DNA of 64,000 bases from Mytilus edulis (GCF_963676685.1 NC_092351.1:38678733-38742732), one strand, 5' to 3'; positions 23,976 through 36,596 are shown, counted from the stretch's first letter. The notes: generated by a model from the sequence alone, not told the origin. Program-made: numbers and translations.

Positions 23976-25732
23976 ATGTCTGTAGCAATACCTAAGGAAG
24001 AGTCAAACTTTCTGAGGTTCTATTATCTGATGATGAAGGTAGCACCCAAGGCAGTTAGGATTAAATTTAACACAGAATTTGCTCCTATAGTATTACAAAA
24101 GACTTTAAACCAGAGCAAAAGCAAACTTAGCAACCTTAGGAAGGATAAAGTTATCAATGCAATTCAGTGGGAACATTTATTTCCAAGAACAGGTATGGCA
24201 GATTCATATTTTTATGCCCAACCATGATCGCGCGAGTTGGGTATCAGTGTACTATGGACACATTCTTGATTATGATATGCCCCACCTATGATAGTAGAGG
24301 GACATTATGTTTTCTGGTGTGTGGGTCCATTTGATCGTTAGTCCGTCAGTCTGTCAATCAACTTGAAACTTGGTACACATATCAAAAAAGAAAATGTGGT
24401 ATGATTGCAAATGAGACAACTCTCCACAAGAGACCAAAATGACACACAAATTAACAACTTTAGGTCATCGTACGGCCTTCAACAACGAGCTAGCCCATAT
24501 CGCATAATCAGCTATAAGAGGCCCTGAAATGACAATGTAAAACAATTCAAATGTTTCCTTTGGTATGATTTTTTCTAATTTCAATGCCAAATTAGATTTG
24601 ACACCAATTTTATGGTCCACTTAATCAGGGGTCGATTTTCATCTTTATTGTGTACTGGCCAGCCGGACCAGTGGACTGAAAAATCTACTGGTCGGGCTGC
24701 AAATCTACTTGTCCTGCAAAAATGACATTCATTTGACAAACACTTATATATAAATGATAGATGTTTACTTTTATTTTTATATTAGACAAGAAAAAGAGAG
24801 AGTCTCAATCATGATTTTGATAAAGGCTTTGATAATCTCAAGGGTTTTCTTTTACAAAATCAAGATCAAGGACAGAAAAAATGTCATCATTGTCTTCCAC
24901 ATTATCACAATCCTCACAACAAACATAGGGTGCCTTACTGGGTCGTTTGGAGCGCTGCCTAGAAATGTTCCACATTTCAATTACCAGGACAAATTTTTCA
25001 CATGTTATATAATACACTTTATTGCGATCGACTATATATACATGATATAATTTAATAGTTGCGATCTTTTTCCCAAGATTTTTTATATTTACGTTTCTTT
25101 TTATCAATTTTGATCTTCCTCTTCAATGATACTTATTTATATTTTTGTCTGGTAGTCCTTCCAAAAATTTCCACATTTTGTGTTGTTGTGAAGGACGCTC
25201 ACTCGAGATATTAATTAATTTGATCAAGTGTAATACTTAGTACCCCTATTACCGTGTAATTGATTTCACAGGTAAATTTGTTTGAAAACAAACCAATATT
25301 GAGATGCAATCAGTGAGTTTTATCAACAATTTTCAACTGGTCCATCGGACCACCAGCTGACAAAATCAACTGGTCCGACGCAAATTCTACTGGTCTCGGA
25401 CCACCGCCAATTTCGACCCTTGCACTGAACATTGAAAATGATAGTGCGAGTGGGGCATCCATGTACTATGGACACATTCTTGTTCTTATGTTTAAATACT
25501 TTTGTTTCTTTCAGGTACAGTATCATCTGAGAACTTTGACTTTTCACTAATGATCTGTTTATTAAGGAATCTTGCTGATATACCTATAGATGATATACAC
25601 CCTGATCCCAACAATAAAACAGATGGAGGAAACCTATCTAGATTGAAGTATTTTAGGAACAAGTTTGCACATGCCACTGATTGTACAATGTCTGAGGAAA
25701 TCTTTGAAATAAAGTGGAAGGAAATAAGTGAG
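23976..25732 (+). CDS. DZIP3-type HEPN domain exons of a HEPN-STAND-ankyrin gene
   Basis: Two exons, 23976-24192 and 25515-25732, joined in phase 1, encode 145 residues and end in phase 0. They match the HEPN domain family named after DZIP3: EESNFLRFYYLMMKVAPKAV, KFNTEF, L..LRKDKVINAIQWEHLFP, FDFSLMICLLRNLADIP, LSRLKYFRNKFAHA. RNKFAH at residues 120-125 is the R-x4-H motif of HEPN domains. The start is MSVAIPKEE just after an acceptor at 23967, so the 5' leader is probably spliced. In known family members this domain stands at the N-terminus of STAND NTPase and repeat proteins. The next coding exon in phase 0 is at 31018, with a second equivalent at 38756. Exact biochemical role is unknown. 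Confidence 0.85.
24386..24560 (+). repeat. interspersed repeat inside the HEPN intron
   Basis: Partial copy beginning AAAATGTGGTATGATTGCAA and containing AGACAACTCTCCACAAGAG and GGCCTTCAACAACGAG. Same family as 61190-61490. Confidence 0.75.
24625..25425. mobile_element. element with GGGTCGA/TCGACCC ends in the HEPN intron
   Basis: Starts CAGGGGTCGATTTTCAT and ends CAATTTCGACCCTT, a short inverted pair. Near both ends there are motifs of the form ACTGGTC(C/G)GAC/GGACCAG. Inside, on the minus strand, sits the exon-like frame at 24838-24958. It is probably a repeat that captured other sequence; the boundaries are approximate. Confidence 0.4.
24838..24958 (-). pseudogene. exon-like coding fragment, antisense in the HEPN intron
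   Basis: After a TTTCTAG acceptor (AG at 24960-24959) a 39-codon frame reads QRSKRPSKAPYVCCEDCDN, then VEDNDDIFSVLDLDFVKENP and TGA. Composition is coding-like, and C-C-x2-C is reminiscent of a zinc-binding piece. No partner exons were found. It may be a captured terminal exon within the surrounding repeat or part of an unrelated antisense gene. Confidence 0.3.
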
Positions 25733-26002
25733 GTATATTTATACATGTAGTTATTTCAAAATAATGAAGGTGCAATATTTTTGTCCTGTCTACTTATCTG
25801 TCAGTTTAATGGTCATCACTTTGTTGATGGTATTCTAGCAACCTGTTTCAGTTCAATCCTCTTTGAATTTAAATGATGCTTTCTACTCATTTAAATAATG
25901 GATAAATACTAAAATCCTAAAAATCTGAAATGACATCTATAGTCTGAAAAAAAAAATTAACCCCACATCACCATATTGGAACACTTTTTCTAAGCATTTT
26001 TT

Positions 26003-28620
26003 ATGGCCCCGCAACGAAGTTGTCGTTGCCATATTGTTTTACCCTTGTCCGAAATTCCGAGATTCCGAAATTCCGTAATTCCGAAATTCCAAGTTTTTTT
26101 CTAAACGCCTTCAGATATTGGGCTGATTTTTGGTATGTGAGTTTACCATGATGAGTTACAGATCAAGTTTAAGTTTTGTTCTGCTTGGCTAAATTATGCC
26201 AAAATTGGGGGCTATGGACTTTGATAAATTGTTGAAAATCACAGTTATACAGACTTTTTTTCATAAAGCTTTTAAATATAGGACTGATTTATGGTATGTG
26301 AGTTACCCATGAAGATCAAGTTTAAGTTTCCTTCCTCTCTGCAATTTTTTGCTGTAATTTTGTGCTTTGGACTATGATACACAGTTATACAGACCTTTTA
26401 AGCTCACCTGGCCCGAAGGGCCAAGTGAGCTTTTCCCATCACTTTGTGTCCGGTGTCCGGCGTTGTCCGTCGTCGTTAACTTTTACAAAAATCTTCTCCT
26501 CTGAAACTACTGGGCCAAATTAAACCAAACTTAGCCACAATCACCATTGGGGTATCTAGTTTAAAAAATGTGTCCGGTGACCCGGCCAACTAACCAAGAT
26601 GGCCGCCATGGCTAAAAATAGAACATAGGTGTAAAATGCAGTTTTTGGCTTATAACTCAAAAACCAAAGCATTTAGAGCAAATCTTACAGGGGTAAAATT
26701 GTTTTTCAGGTCAAGATCTATCTGCCCTTAAATTTTCAGATGAATCGGACAACCTGTTGTTGGGTTGCTTCCCCTAAAATGATAATTTTAAGGAAATTTT
26801 ACTGTTTTTGGTTATTATCTTGAATATTATTATAGATAGAGATAAACTGTAAACAGCAATTATGTTCAGCAAAGTAAGATTTACAAATAAGGCAAAATGA
26901 CCGAAATGGTCAATTGACCCCTTTAGGAGTTATTGCCCTTTATAGTCAATTTTTAACCATTTTTCGTAAATCTTAGTTATCTTTTACAAAAATCTTCTCC
27001 TCTGAAACTACTGGGCCAAATTAATCCAAACTTGGCCACAATCATCTTTAGGGTATCTAGTTTAAAAAATGTGTCTGATGACCCGGCCATCAAATCAAGA
27101 TGGCCACCACGGCTAAAAATAGAACATAGGGGTAAAATGCAGTTTTTGGCTTATAACTTAAAAACCAAAGAATTTAGAGCAAATCTGACATGGGGTAAAA
27201 TTGTTTATCAGGTCAAGATCTATCTGCCCTGAAATTTTCAGATGAATCTGTTGTTGGGTTGCTGCCCCTGAATCGGTAATTTTAAGGAAATTAATATTTC
27301 AATATTATTATAGCTGATAGAGATAAATTGTAAACAGTAATAATGTTCAGCAAAGTAAGATTTACAAATAGTCAACATGACCGAAATGGTCAATTGACCC
27401 CCTAAGGAGTTATTGTCCTTTCAGTGATATTGTTGTCTTTTTTCAAAACTACCTCTACCGTTTTTATTGGGAAAAATGCATATTTTTTATTGAAATTTGT
27501 AAATATGTATATTTTATTCTAAACACATCACTGATTTTTTTTATGGCTTTGCTGTCTTTTTTGCACTGTTTTTTTTCGTGTATATTTTGGTTGTCAGACA
27601 TTTTCAATCTGAAAGGTATTTTTCAAAGAGGGGAAAGAAACAGAAGCAATGATTGTACTTAATGCATTGAAAACTACATGTGTTACAAATACCATGATGA
27701 TTCTGATCAGAAAACTGGATCTACAAAGTGCTTTCTAATATCAAAAAAATAACATGAATACAATATTTACAAACATTACTACCAATGCCATCACTGTTTG
27801 GGGAAAATGTAAAACTTTTTGGGAGGAATTTTAAGCCATTTTTTTTAGTAATTGGGAATTTTCTCTAGGGGAAAAGGCTGAATTTCGGCTGTAATTTGAG
27901 GCAAACAATATCACTGCCTTTATAGTCAATTTTTAACAATTTTCATAAAATTATTTGTATATTTTTATTAACATTTTCCACTGAAACTACTGGGCCAAGT
28001 TCATTATAGATAGAGATAATTGTAAGCAGCAAGACTGTTTAGTAAAGTTAGATGTACAAACACATCACCATCACCAAAACACAATTTTGTCAAGAATCCA
28101 TCTGCTTCCTTTGTTTAATATTTACATAGACCAAGGTGAGCGACACAGGCTCTTTAGAGCCTCTAGTTTCTAAATGCTTTCAGATATTGGGCTGATTTTT
28201 AGTATGTGAGCAAACCATGACTAATTACAGATCAAGTTTAAGTTTCGTTTCGCTCTGCTAATTTTGGCAAAAATTTTGGGTTTACAACTTTGAAAATGGT
28301 TGAAAATCACAGTTGTACTGACTCTTTTTCTACATGTCTCCAGATTTTGACCTGATTCTTGATATGTGAGACTACCATCATGTTTGTGTCCACATGTGTT
28401 ATTGAAATTGCAGATCTTTCAACTTTTTGATGCTCTGCTAATTTTGGCCAAAATTATGGGTTTATAACTTTGAAAATTGTTGAAAATCACAGTTATACAG
28501 ACTTTTTTCTATACGCCTCCAGATTTTGAGCTGATTCTTGATATGTGAAACTACCATCATGTTTGTGTGCACATGTGTTATTGAAATTGCACATTTACCA
28601 ACCTTTTGAGACGGGGCCAT
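26003..28620. mobile_element. repeat with ATGGCCCCG/CGGGGCCAT ends, nested outer element
   Basis: Begins ATGGCCCCGCAACGAAGTTG and ends GAGACGGGGCCAT (9 bp inverted match). Interior has serial, related blocks around CAGATATTGGGCTGATTTTT and AATTTTGGCCAAAATTATGG. It is split by the AGCTCAC element at 26401-28168. Its right ~165 bases recur at 36193-36358 at the start of the second duplication copy. Confidence 0.6.
26401..28168 (+). mobile_element. hairpin-ended AGCTCAC repeat, copy 1
   Basis: Left end is a perfect hairpin AGCTCAC...GTGAGCT around GGCCCGAAGGGCC; right end is GGTGAGCGACACAGGCTC followed by TTTAGAGCCTCTAG. Internally it contains about two diverged rounds of the block CTTCTCCTCTGAAACTACTG through AAGATGGCC. 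No open frame of note. I recognise this as one of the most abundant bivalve repeat families. Confidence 0.8.
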
Positions 28621-28858
28621 TCCTGTTGCTTTGACACATCTTTAATAGTGTTTTTGCCTAATTTTAAAGGCCTGGCTTTGACATGCAGTGTTTGTTCTCC
28701 CCTGAGGGTTCCTCAAGGAGCATTGTAATACCCATTATTAGTCTATAAATTCTGAACGCAATTCAGAGGCATCATTTGACAGAAAGCTTTCATAGTTGTT
28801 TGGATTATTTGCAATCATATTATCTTGATCATACCATAACATCTGATTGACCCTTTTT

Positions 28859-30129
28859 AGCTCACCTTGCCCAAAGGGCAAAGTGAGCTTTTCTCATCAC
28901 TTGGCGTCTGGCGTCTTTCGTTGTCCGTCGTCGTCCTGCATCCGGCGTTAACTTTTACAAAAATCTTCTCCTCTGAAACTACTGGGCCAAATTTAACCAA
29001 AGTTGGCCACAATCATCATTGGGTTATCTAGTTTCAAAAATGTGACCCGGCCAACCAACCGAGATGTCCGCCATGGCTAAAAATAGAACATAGGGGTAAA
29101 ATGCAGTTTTTGGCTTATAACTCAAAAACCAAAGCATTTAGAGCAAATCTGACATGGGGTAAAATTGTTCATCTGCCCTGAAATTTTCAGATGAACCGAA
29201 CATTCCGTTGTTAGGTTACTGCCCCTGAATTGGTAATTTTAAGGAAATTTTGCTGTTTTTGGTTATTATCTTGAATATTTTTATAGATAGAGATAAACTG
29301 TAAACAGCAATAATGTTCAGCAAAGTAAGATCTACAAATAAGTCGACATGACCAAAATGGTCAGTGGACCACTTTAGGAGTGATTGCCCTTTATAGTAAA
29401 TTTTTAACCATTTTTCGTTAATCTTAGTAATCTTTTAGAAAAATCTTCTCCTCTGAAACTTTTGGGCCAAATTAAACCAAACTTAGCCATAATCATCATT
29501 GGGGTATCTAGTTTAAAAATATGTGTCCGGTAACTCGGCCAACAAACCAAGATGGCCGCCATGGCTAAAAATAGAACATGGGGGTAAAATGCAGTTTTTG
29601 GCTTATAACTAAAAAACCAAAGCATTAAGAGCAAATCTGACAGGAAGTAAAATTGTTGATCAGGTCAAGATCTATCTGCCCAGGAATTTTCAGATGAATC
29701 GGATAATCGGTTGTTAGGTTGCTGCCCCTGAATCAGTAATTTTGAGGAAAATTTGCTGTTTTTTGTTATTATCTTGAATATTATTATAGATATAGATAAA
29801 CTGTAAACAGCAATAATATACAGCAAAGTAAGAACTAAAAATAAGTCATCATGACCAAAATAGTCAATTGACCCCCTAAGGAGTTATTGCCCTTCATAGT
29901 CAATTTTTAACAATTTTCATAAAATTTGTAGATTTTCAATAACATTTTCCACAGAAACTACTGTTATAGATAGAGATAATTGTAAGCAGCAAGAATGTTA
30001 AGTAAAGTAAGATCTACAAACACATCACCATCACCAAAAACACAATTTTGTTATGAATCCATCTGTGACCATTGTTTAATATTCACATAGACCAAGGTGA
30101 GCGACACAGGCTCTTTAGAGCCTCTAGTT
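28859..30129 (+). mobile_element. hairpin-ended AGCTCAC repeat, copy 2
   Basis: Left hairpin AGCTCACCTTGCCCAAAGGG/CAAAGTGAGCT; right end GGTGAGCGACACAGGCTC then TTTAGAGCCTCTAG. Same family and orientation as 26401-28168. An identical partner from the segmental duplication is at 36597-37867. Confidence 0.85.
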
Positions 30130-31017
30130 ATGAGAGTTATCAAATTCAACAGTTTGAAACAATCATAACAATGATATCTGTGAAAATATTTAGCTCCTCT
30201 GAGACCATTTTGTAAAAGTTTTCAATCTCAGTAGGATTATACTATACTGTCATTTTGACTTGACAATTTTTACAGAAGCTCAATTCCTGAGACTCTTACT
30301 GAACTTGACCCCCCTTTTTTAACAGAATAACACTTTGAAATCAACTCCTTTAAAATTTAAGTAATTGAGATAGATAAGGTTAATTAAGTGAAGCTTTCCT
30401 GACACACTACATTTATAAAGTGTTATTTTAAATCTCTGAGACCATATGACAGAAAGCTCTCTTAATTTTTGGCAAATTGTTTTTAATCATGAAAACCATT
30501 TCAAAAAAATTAAGCTATTATTTCATTTCAATTTGACATTTTTTTTCTCAAGATTTGACAATTTTTGACGATTCTACATGTTTAAACACTCTAAGTAACA
30601 CAATCACACCTTGTTAATGCAACTTTTTAGATTCATATTGTCAGGGAAATCTCATACTTTGTAGATTGTATGTTATCATGTGATGATGACCATACTATAC
30701 ATAATTAAAAAAAAAACAAAACATTTATGTCTGAGAGCCTTTTCTAAACTATCTTGCCTGTGGGACGTCATAGAACAGTCCACATGGAACACATTGAAAT
30801 CGCCTATCCAGACTTGTGTCTGCAAATTTATGTATGTTATTGTAATAGATTCATTTTCAAGTATATTAATCATTTGAATTTTTCATTGAGGAACCGCATG
30901 CAAGATTTATGCTGGCTACCTTGAGGCCGGAAAGATACACCCATCTGTCTGAATTTCTTAAATTTTGTGAAGAGAGTTTTAAAAAAATATCAAATCTTTT
31001 GTTCTAATTCCTTTAAG

Positions 31018-33775
31018 ACGATTGAGAGAATAGGTGGAATTCAATTTAAACAGCCTTGTGAGGAAGCAAAGGTGACCAAGTTAGATGAGAATGACAAAGA
31101 ACTGTTACTAGAATTGAAAAACAGTAAAAGGAAAGACCCAATGTCAGAAGGACTTTTTAGTAAGTATCATGATATTAATACAACTTTAAACTGATATTGT
31201 AAAAGACAAAAAGAAAAGAACAAAGGACAATTTGGTCTCACTATCAAAACAACATCTACACTGATTTTGCCTTTTTAACTTTTTTTTAGTTGAGTGTCAC
31301 TGATGAGTCATTTGAAGTCGAAACACATGTCTGGTGCCTGGTATCAATTCCCGTTTGGGATGAAAATTTCAGGAACTCAAATTTCGGCTCTCCCTTGACA
31401 CCATCTGCGAGTATGGTCTTGAGGAAACGATGATAGTCCGTCGAAGGGGACGATAAATGGCTGACCCGTGTTAAAAGAGAGCCATATCTCTTGCAAGCTA
31501 AAGACACCCTTGTAGATTTCGAAAAAGAGTAGGCTAATGCCGCTACAAGGCAGTACTCGCACCCGCAAAGTGGAAAGGGATTAATATAAGTTGCAAAACT
31601 TGTTTCCCAATCCACTATAAATAAATATGTTTAAACTAATCTATGATGAGTTTATTTAATTAATCGAACAATGAATACTATTATGGCAAATTCACAATAT
31701 CTTATTAACAAAAGTGCAAACAATTCACACATCAAAATTAATAAATGAATATATTGCATTTTGGAATTCTTTGTTCATTTACAGACATTAACAAAGAAAT
31801 TATAGAAGAGTGGAAGGCAGAAAAAGGCAAAGTTATTGAAACAAAAGCAATCAAAGAGTTATCAAGATTAGTTAAAGAAGAAAACATTGTAGTTGTAATT
31901 GGACCTTCAGGTTGTGGTAAATCCACAGCCATCCATCAAATTGCTTTAAATTTTAATGAGGCAGATAGTTATGCTATAGTTCCTGTTGCTTTTGCTTCAG
32001 ACTTGGTTGAATTGTATGATCCAAGTATGAAACAGATTTTTGTATACGATGATGTTTTTGGTAAGTTTTCAGTTGATTTGCAGTTAGTATCTGGTTGGAC
32101 AACTCTATCTAAAAAAATAAGGAAAATTTTATCAAAGACCCATGTCAAAGTTGTAATGTCATCAAGGTCACAAGTCTTTAAGCAAAGACAAGTTAGGAAT
32201 ATTAAGATTCTTCAAACCACTGTTTGTGATTTTACTTCATCAGAATATGCTATGACAAGTGAAGAAAGGAGGGCAATAGCTGAAATTTACCTGCCAAGTA
32301 AAGAAGTTGAGAATTTGAAATTATTACCTGACTCTGACTGTTTCCATTTTTTCCCCTTGCTGTGTCAGCTTTATTCCAGGAACCCTTCTGTTGAAATGCA
32401 CAGATTCTTTTCGAATCCAGTTGATGTTATCAAAGATGACTTGTCAATGATAATGGAAGCAAATGACCAGACAACATATGGAACATTAGCTTTGTTTGTT
32501 TTGTTCAATAATTGTATAAGTGATAATATGTTGAATAGAAATGAAAAGTTTAGACAGATTTTGCATGAAGTTTCCCAACAATGTATTATGCAGTCAAATT
32601 TTTCAGAAAAAGTTGTTGAATCTCAGTTAGATAGTTTAATCTCATCATATGTGAAGAAGGTTGGTTGTCAATATAGCATAATTCATGACAAAATATTTGA
32701 TATTACTGTATCATTTTACGGCCAAAATATGTTTGATGTTGTTCTCGAATTAGCGCATGCTGAGATTATTCGAGACAGGTTTTATTTTGAAATACTGGGA
32801 GAAAGTGTGAGTGAATGTATTATCAAAGTACCATCTCATAATGAATCGGATTACTTACGTCGCTTATGCAAAGACATCAACAATGATGATTCAAAATATG
32901 TTTTCTCAAATAGACAATTAGAATTTAAAACCTTTAGAGATCTTTTAATAACATACCTGGAGAAAAATAGAGCCGTTATAGATGAAACTTTAAAGGAATT
33001 ATCAAGTAGCTTTAAATCACCAATGTTAGATGTAGCTGGTCAAGGCTATTGTGATCTAGCAAACATGTTAATAAGAATGGGACTTGATGTAAATGCACGT
33101 GATCAGGAAGGTAGAACACCATTATATAGAGCATCAGAATCTGGCCAAGAAGATATGGTGAGCTTATTGTTGAAAAACCACGGTGATTATAAGTTAACTA
33201 GAGATGATTCCCTGAATGAGGGAGAGTCACCATTATTTATAGCATCTAAAAAAGGTCACAAAAATGTAGTTAACTTATTTTTAGATTATGAATGTGATCC
33301 AAATATTTGTACTGATAGTAATGAATCTAGTATTCATATAGCTGCACAAAATGGGCATCTAGACATTGTAAAAGTTTTGTTGAAGAAGAAGGCAAATCCT
33401 AATTTGGAAGCTGTGCATGGTGTGACGCCTCTCTATAAAGCAGCAGAAGAGGGTCATTTTGATGTTGTACAATATTTGTTAGAACACCAAGCTGATCCAA
33501 ACAAAATTACTGCAGATGTGGAAACTCCTCTTTTTATTGCTGCTAAAAGGGGACATTTTGAAATTGTTCATATTTTGCTTGAATATGGATCAAATAAAAC
33601 AACAAATGGATGTAATTTGGATGGAATGTCTCCTCTTTATATAGCTTCAAGAGAGGGTCACACAAATATTGTAGAACTTCTGTTAAAAAAGGGTGCAAAC
33701 ACAAAAATTTCTAGATATACAATTTTGTCACCGTTGCATGCCGCAACAGGCATGAAGCATAATGATATATTTTAA
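31018..33775 (+). CDS. STAND NTPase-ankyrin module, copy 1, frameshifted at the C-terminus
   Basis: Exons 31018-31159 (47-codon linker, starts TIERIGGIQFK) and 31785-33775, joined in phase 1. With the HEPN exons they would give 855 aa. The large exon starts NINKEIIEEWK and has a Walker A motif GPSGCGKST, a Walker B-like KQIFVYDDVFGKFS and KVVMSSRSQVF. These fit the novel STAND NTPase family nSTAND3, with a helical region after it. Ankyrin repeats follow (TPLYRASESGQEDMVSLLL, SPLFIASKKGHKNVVNLFL, TPLYKAAEEGHFDVVQYLL and others). Near 33768 it differs from copy 2 by one extra base plus a substitution, so the frame stops at HNDIF. This removes half of repeat 8, repeat 9 and the C-terminus (40 residues). 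Otherwise the two encoded proteins look identical. Confidence 0.8.
31291..31615 (+). repeat. dispersed SINE-like repeat in the linker-STAND intron, copy 1
   Basis: Begins TGAGTGTCACTGATGAGTCA and ends CCAATCCACTATAAAT. Contains GTCGAAACACATGTCTGGTG and GACACCCTTGTAGATTTCGA, which I recognise from a common bivalve repeat. The duplicate is at 39030-39354. Confidence 0.65.
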
Positions 33776-33899
33776 ATTGTTACTTAATCACAAGGCTGAC
33801 CCTAGTCATTGTAATCAAGATGGTGTATCTCCTATGATGGCTGCATCTCAGAGAGGATATGAAGATACTGCTGAAATTTTTAGACAAACATTGTAAATA

Positions 33900-36100
33900 T
33901 ATAAATTATGATTTTGGAGTAATAGAGTACTTATGGAATTTTTATTGAATATTACATTTGTAAAAATCAAATTCCTGTTTTTTAATAAAGTTTGATTGAG
34001 TAATATCATGTTAAAGATTTTAGTTATATTTTTTGTTTTTATTGTCATATATATTTTTTTTAAATCTACTTGCAAATTATTTATTAATTATGTTATATAT
34101 CTATTATTCAATTTTATATTTTAGCCAAGTGTTCAAATTCAGGACACACAAATATTTGAAATTCATCACTCCTTGAATAATGAATTCAGTAGTAGATATG
34201 TTTTTGATAAACATAAACCAGTCCGAATGAATCTCGTCTAAAATATTCTATGAAGAGTTTTCATTTTTAATTTCACAGTAAAATTGAAATTAGTGGACCA
34301 TGACACTTGTTTTGCTTACAAGATGTTCAGACTTTTTTTTAAATATGGTTGCCTGTTATTTTTTGTATCAAGTTTTTATTGAATATAAATGTGTCAGTGC
34401 TTTTTAACAATAAAGGTCTGTCTTTTTATGTTTTCAGTTAAAAAAAAAATGATCTGCCTTGGATAGCAAATATTAGAAATCAACCCTATGCAAATCAGTA
34501 TCAATACATCTGTTAACTTATTTTGTGTTGAAAAACCTCTTTGCAAATCTTTGAAAATTTAGTTTATAAGAATCCTACAAATAGACCCAAATTCATCTTT
34601 TATTTTGTTTTTGAATTCTTAAACATGGATATGTAAACTTGCATAAGGTTCATTTCTATTCTATATAGCTCAAATGTTTTAATGTTTATGAATGAATTTT
34701 GTAGGATTTTTGCCTTTAACAGAAGGAAGATATCTAGGGGCACTATATATTTGTCTCTGCTGTTTAACATTTTCATGTTTTAAATATTTTTCTTGTTGCT
34801 TTAGCATATTTGATCACAATAAAAACAGACAACACCATGGTCAAAAAGAAAAGCAACTAAAGTGCAAACAGCAAAAACATTACAAATAAATTAAGGTTTG
34901 AGCAAATGAGCTCCATCAAAAATTTGGGTTGAACTTAGATGTTTGGAAGGGTCAGCTATTCCTCTAATCAATCTAAGATTTAAACACTTGCAAATAAAAA
35001 ATTATAATCCTGCTATCTATGATGAATTTATCTAAAGTTCAGCGTTATGTTTTGGTTATGCAATTGCATACCAAGGAATAAAATTGATACAAAATATTGA
35101 AATTAAACCTAATTTTTGTTATTTTTGTTGTTTACTAAGTAACTTTTTGGGGAAGTTAATGTCACAGCTGAACTTCACACTAAGTATTCAGAATGCCCTA
35201 TTAGTGGTCTTAATATGTTTTATTGATTTGAAGCTCTTTTTAAAAGCTGTGTGTAATGCTGCTATTATGTATAGTTTGTATAAAAATGGCTGATCCACTG
35301 TAGGATCAAACCTCTGTGATATGATGATTGAAACTCTCAGTAGGTCAAGTTGGTTCATAGCTGTTGTTATCAGCTGGTGTTGATAGTTTTAATGAAATTT
35401 GTTTAAGTAGAATTTTGGTGGATGTTATTGTGCCTCCTCTATCTTTGTATAGTTAAAAATGGTCTCCAAGCTCACTGACAGTAAGGTTAAATATTGGCAG
35501 CTGGTTCATGATATTTTTCCAATGATGTGGATACTGATGTAAAGGAATGACTTAGTTTGAGACGTCATTTGTTGATAAGGTTAATATGATCGTCTGGTCT
35601 TTGTGTTGCCATTATGGCCGACTAAAAGTAGTAATGGTCATTTTATGAATTTCATCAAACTCTGAAATATTAACCACTCCTTTATTAACTCTTGCAGACA
35701 AACTCTACTGTCCTGTTAGAAGCAATTGGAATCTAGTCATCGTGTAAGGAAGACGGATATATCCAATTCCCTGTCCATCAAATTGCCTTTCTTATAGTTA
35801 ATATATTTAAACTATTTATTTTTACTAGTTTTGAATTATTTATATTTAAAAGATTTTTTTTACATGATCTGTGTGTGTTTTCTATGTGTGAATATTATTT
35901 CTTATGTGCTATTAAAATTGTTCTATATTATTGAATATGTTGAGTCTTGGTGTATTTTATCTTGCTTATCTATTAAATAGTTGCACTCAAGTTTATTTTA
36001 ATTTATTGGCAGTTGAATAAAATGCGTGCTCGTATATTGTTTTCACTTTTGATTCAGATACATTAGAGAAAAATATAATATGGGTTATATCAGTATACAC
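33900..36100. other. 3' flank of STAND-ankyrin copy 1
   Basis: AT-rich sequence without a convincing gene; candidate polyA signal AATAAA at about 33983. All of it recurs in copy 2 (41640-43840). Confidence 0.45.
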
Positions 36101-36113
36101 GAGAGTCGGAGAC
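36100..36113 (+). other. possible transposon excision footprint
   Basis: CGAGAGTCGGAGAC sits where copy 2 has CGAGAC-[259 bp MITE]-CGAGAC. It looks like the two target-site copies left behind, with small changes (GTCG between CGAGA and GAGAC), after the MITE left copy 1. Confidence 0.45.
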
Positions 36114-36596
36114 AGAATTGTTATATTGAAAACTATTATAGACAGGGGCGTAGCTTGCCCTCTGATAGTACTGAGGCAGGGGGTGTGGGGTGTTATGGGT
36201 TTATAACTTTGAAAATTGTTGAAAATCACAGTTATACAGACTTTTTCTATACGCTACCAGATTTTGAGCTGATTCTTGATATGTGAAACTACCATCATGT
36301 TTGTGTGCACATGTGTTATTGAAATTGCACATTTACCAACCTTTTGAGACGGGGCCATTCCTGTTGCTTTGACACATCTTTAATAGTGTTTTTGCCTAAT
36401 TTTAAAGGCCTGGCTTTGACATGCAGTGTTTGTTCTCCCCTGAGAGTTCCTCAAGGAGCATTGTAATACCCATTATTAGTCTATAAATTCTGAACGCAAT
36501 TCAGAGGCATCATTTGACAGAAAGCTTTCATAGTTGTTTGGATTATTTGCAATCATATTATCTTGATCATACCATAACATCTGATTGACCCTTTTT

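Larger units (their letters stand above)
28454..36192 (+). repeat. tandem segmental duplication, copy 1 (~7.74 kb)
   Basis: The sequence from TTATGGGTTTATAACTTTG at 28454 to the GTGTGGGGTG ending at 36192 recurs immediately afterwards (36193-~44187) with an offset of 7738-7739 bases. I noticed only about ten differences by eye. It contains an AGCTCAC repeat, the linker exon, a SINE-like repeat, the STAND-ankyrin exon and ~2.3 kb of 3' sequence, but not the HEPN exons. Confidence 0.95.

Noticed and set aside
29404-29634. 76-codon minus-strand frame present twice (also 37142-37372)
   Set aside because: Located inside the AGCTCAC hairpin repeat and duplicated only because the segment is.
31286-31615. 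109-codon minus-strand open frame, repeated at 39025-39354
   Set aside because: It lies entirely in a dispersed SINE-like repeat; the frame is a by-product of that repeat.
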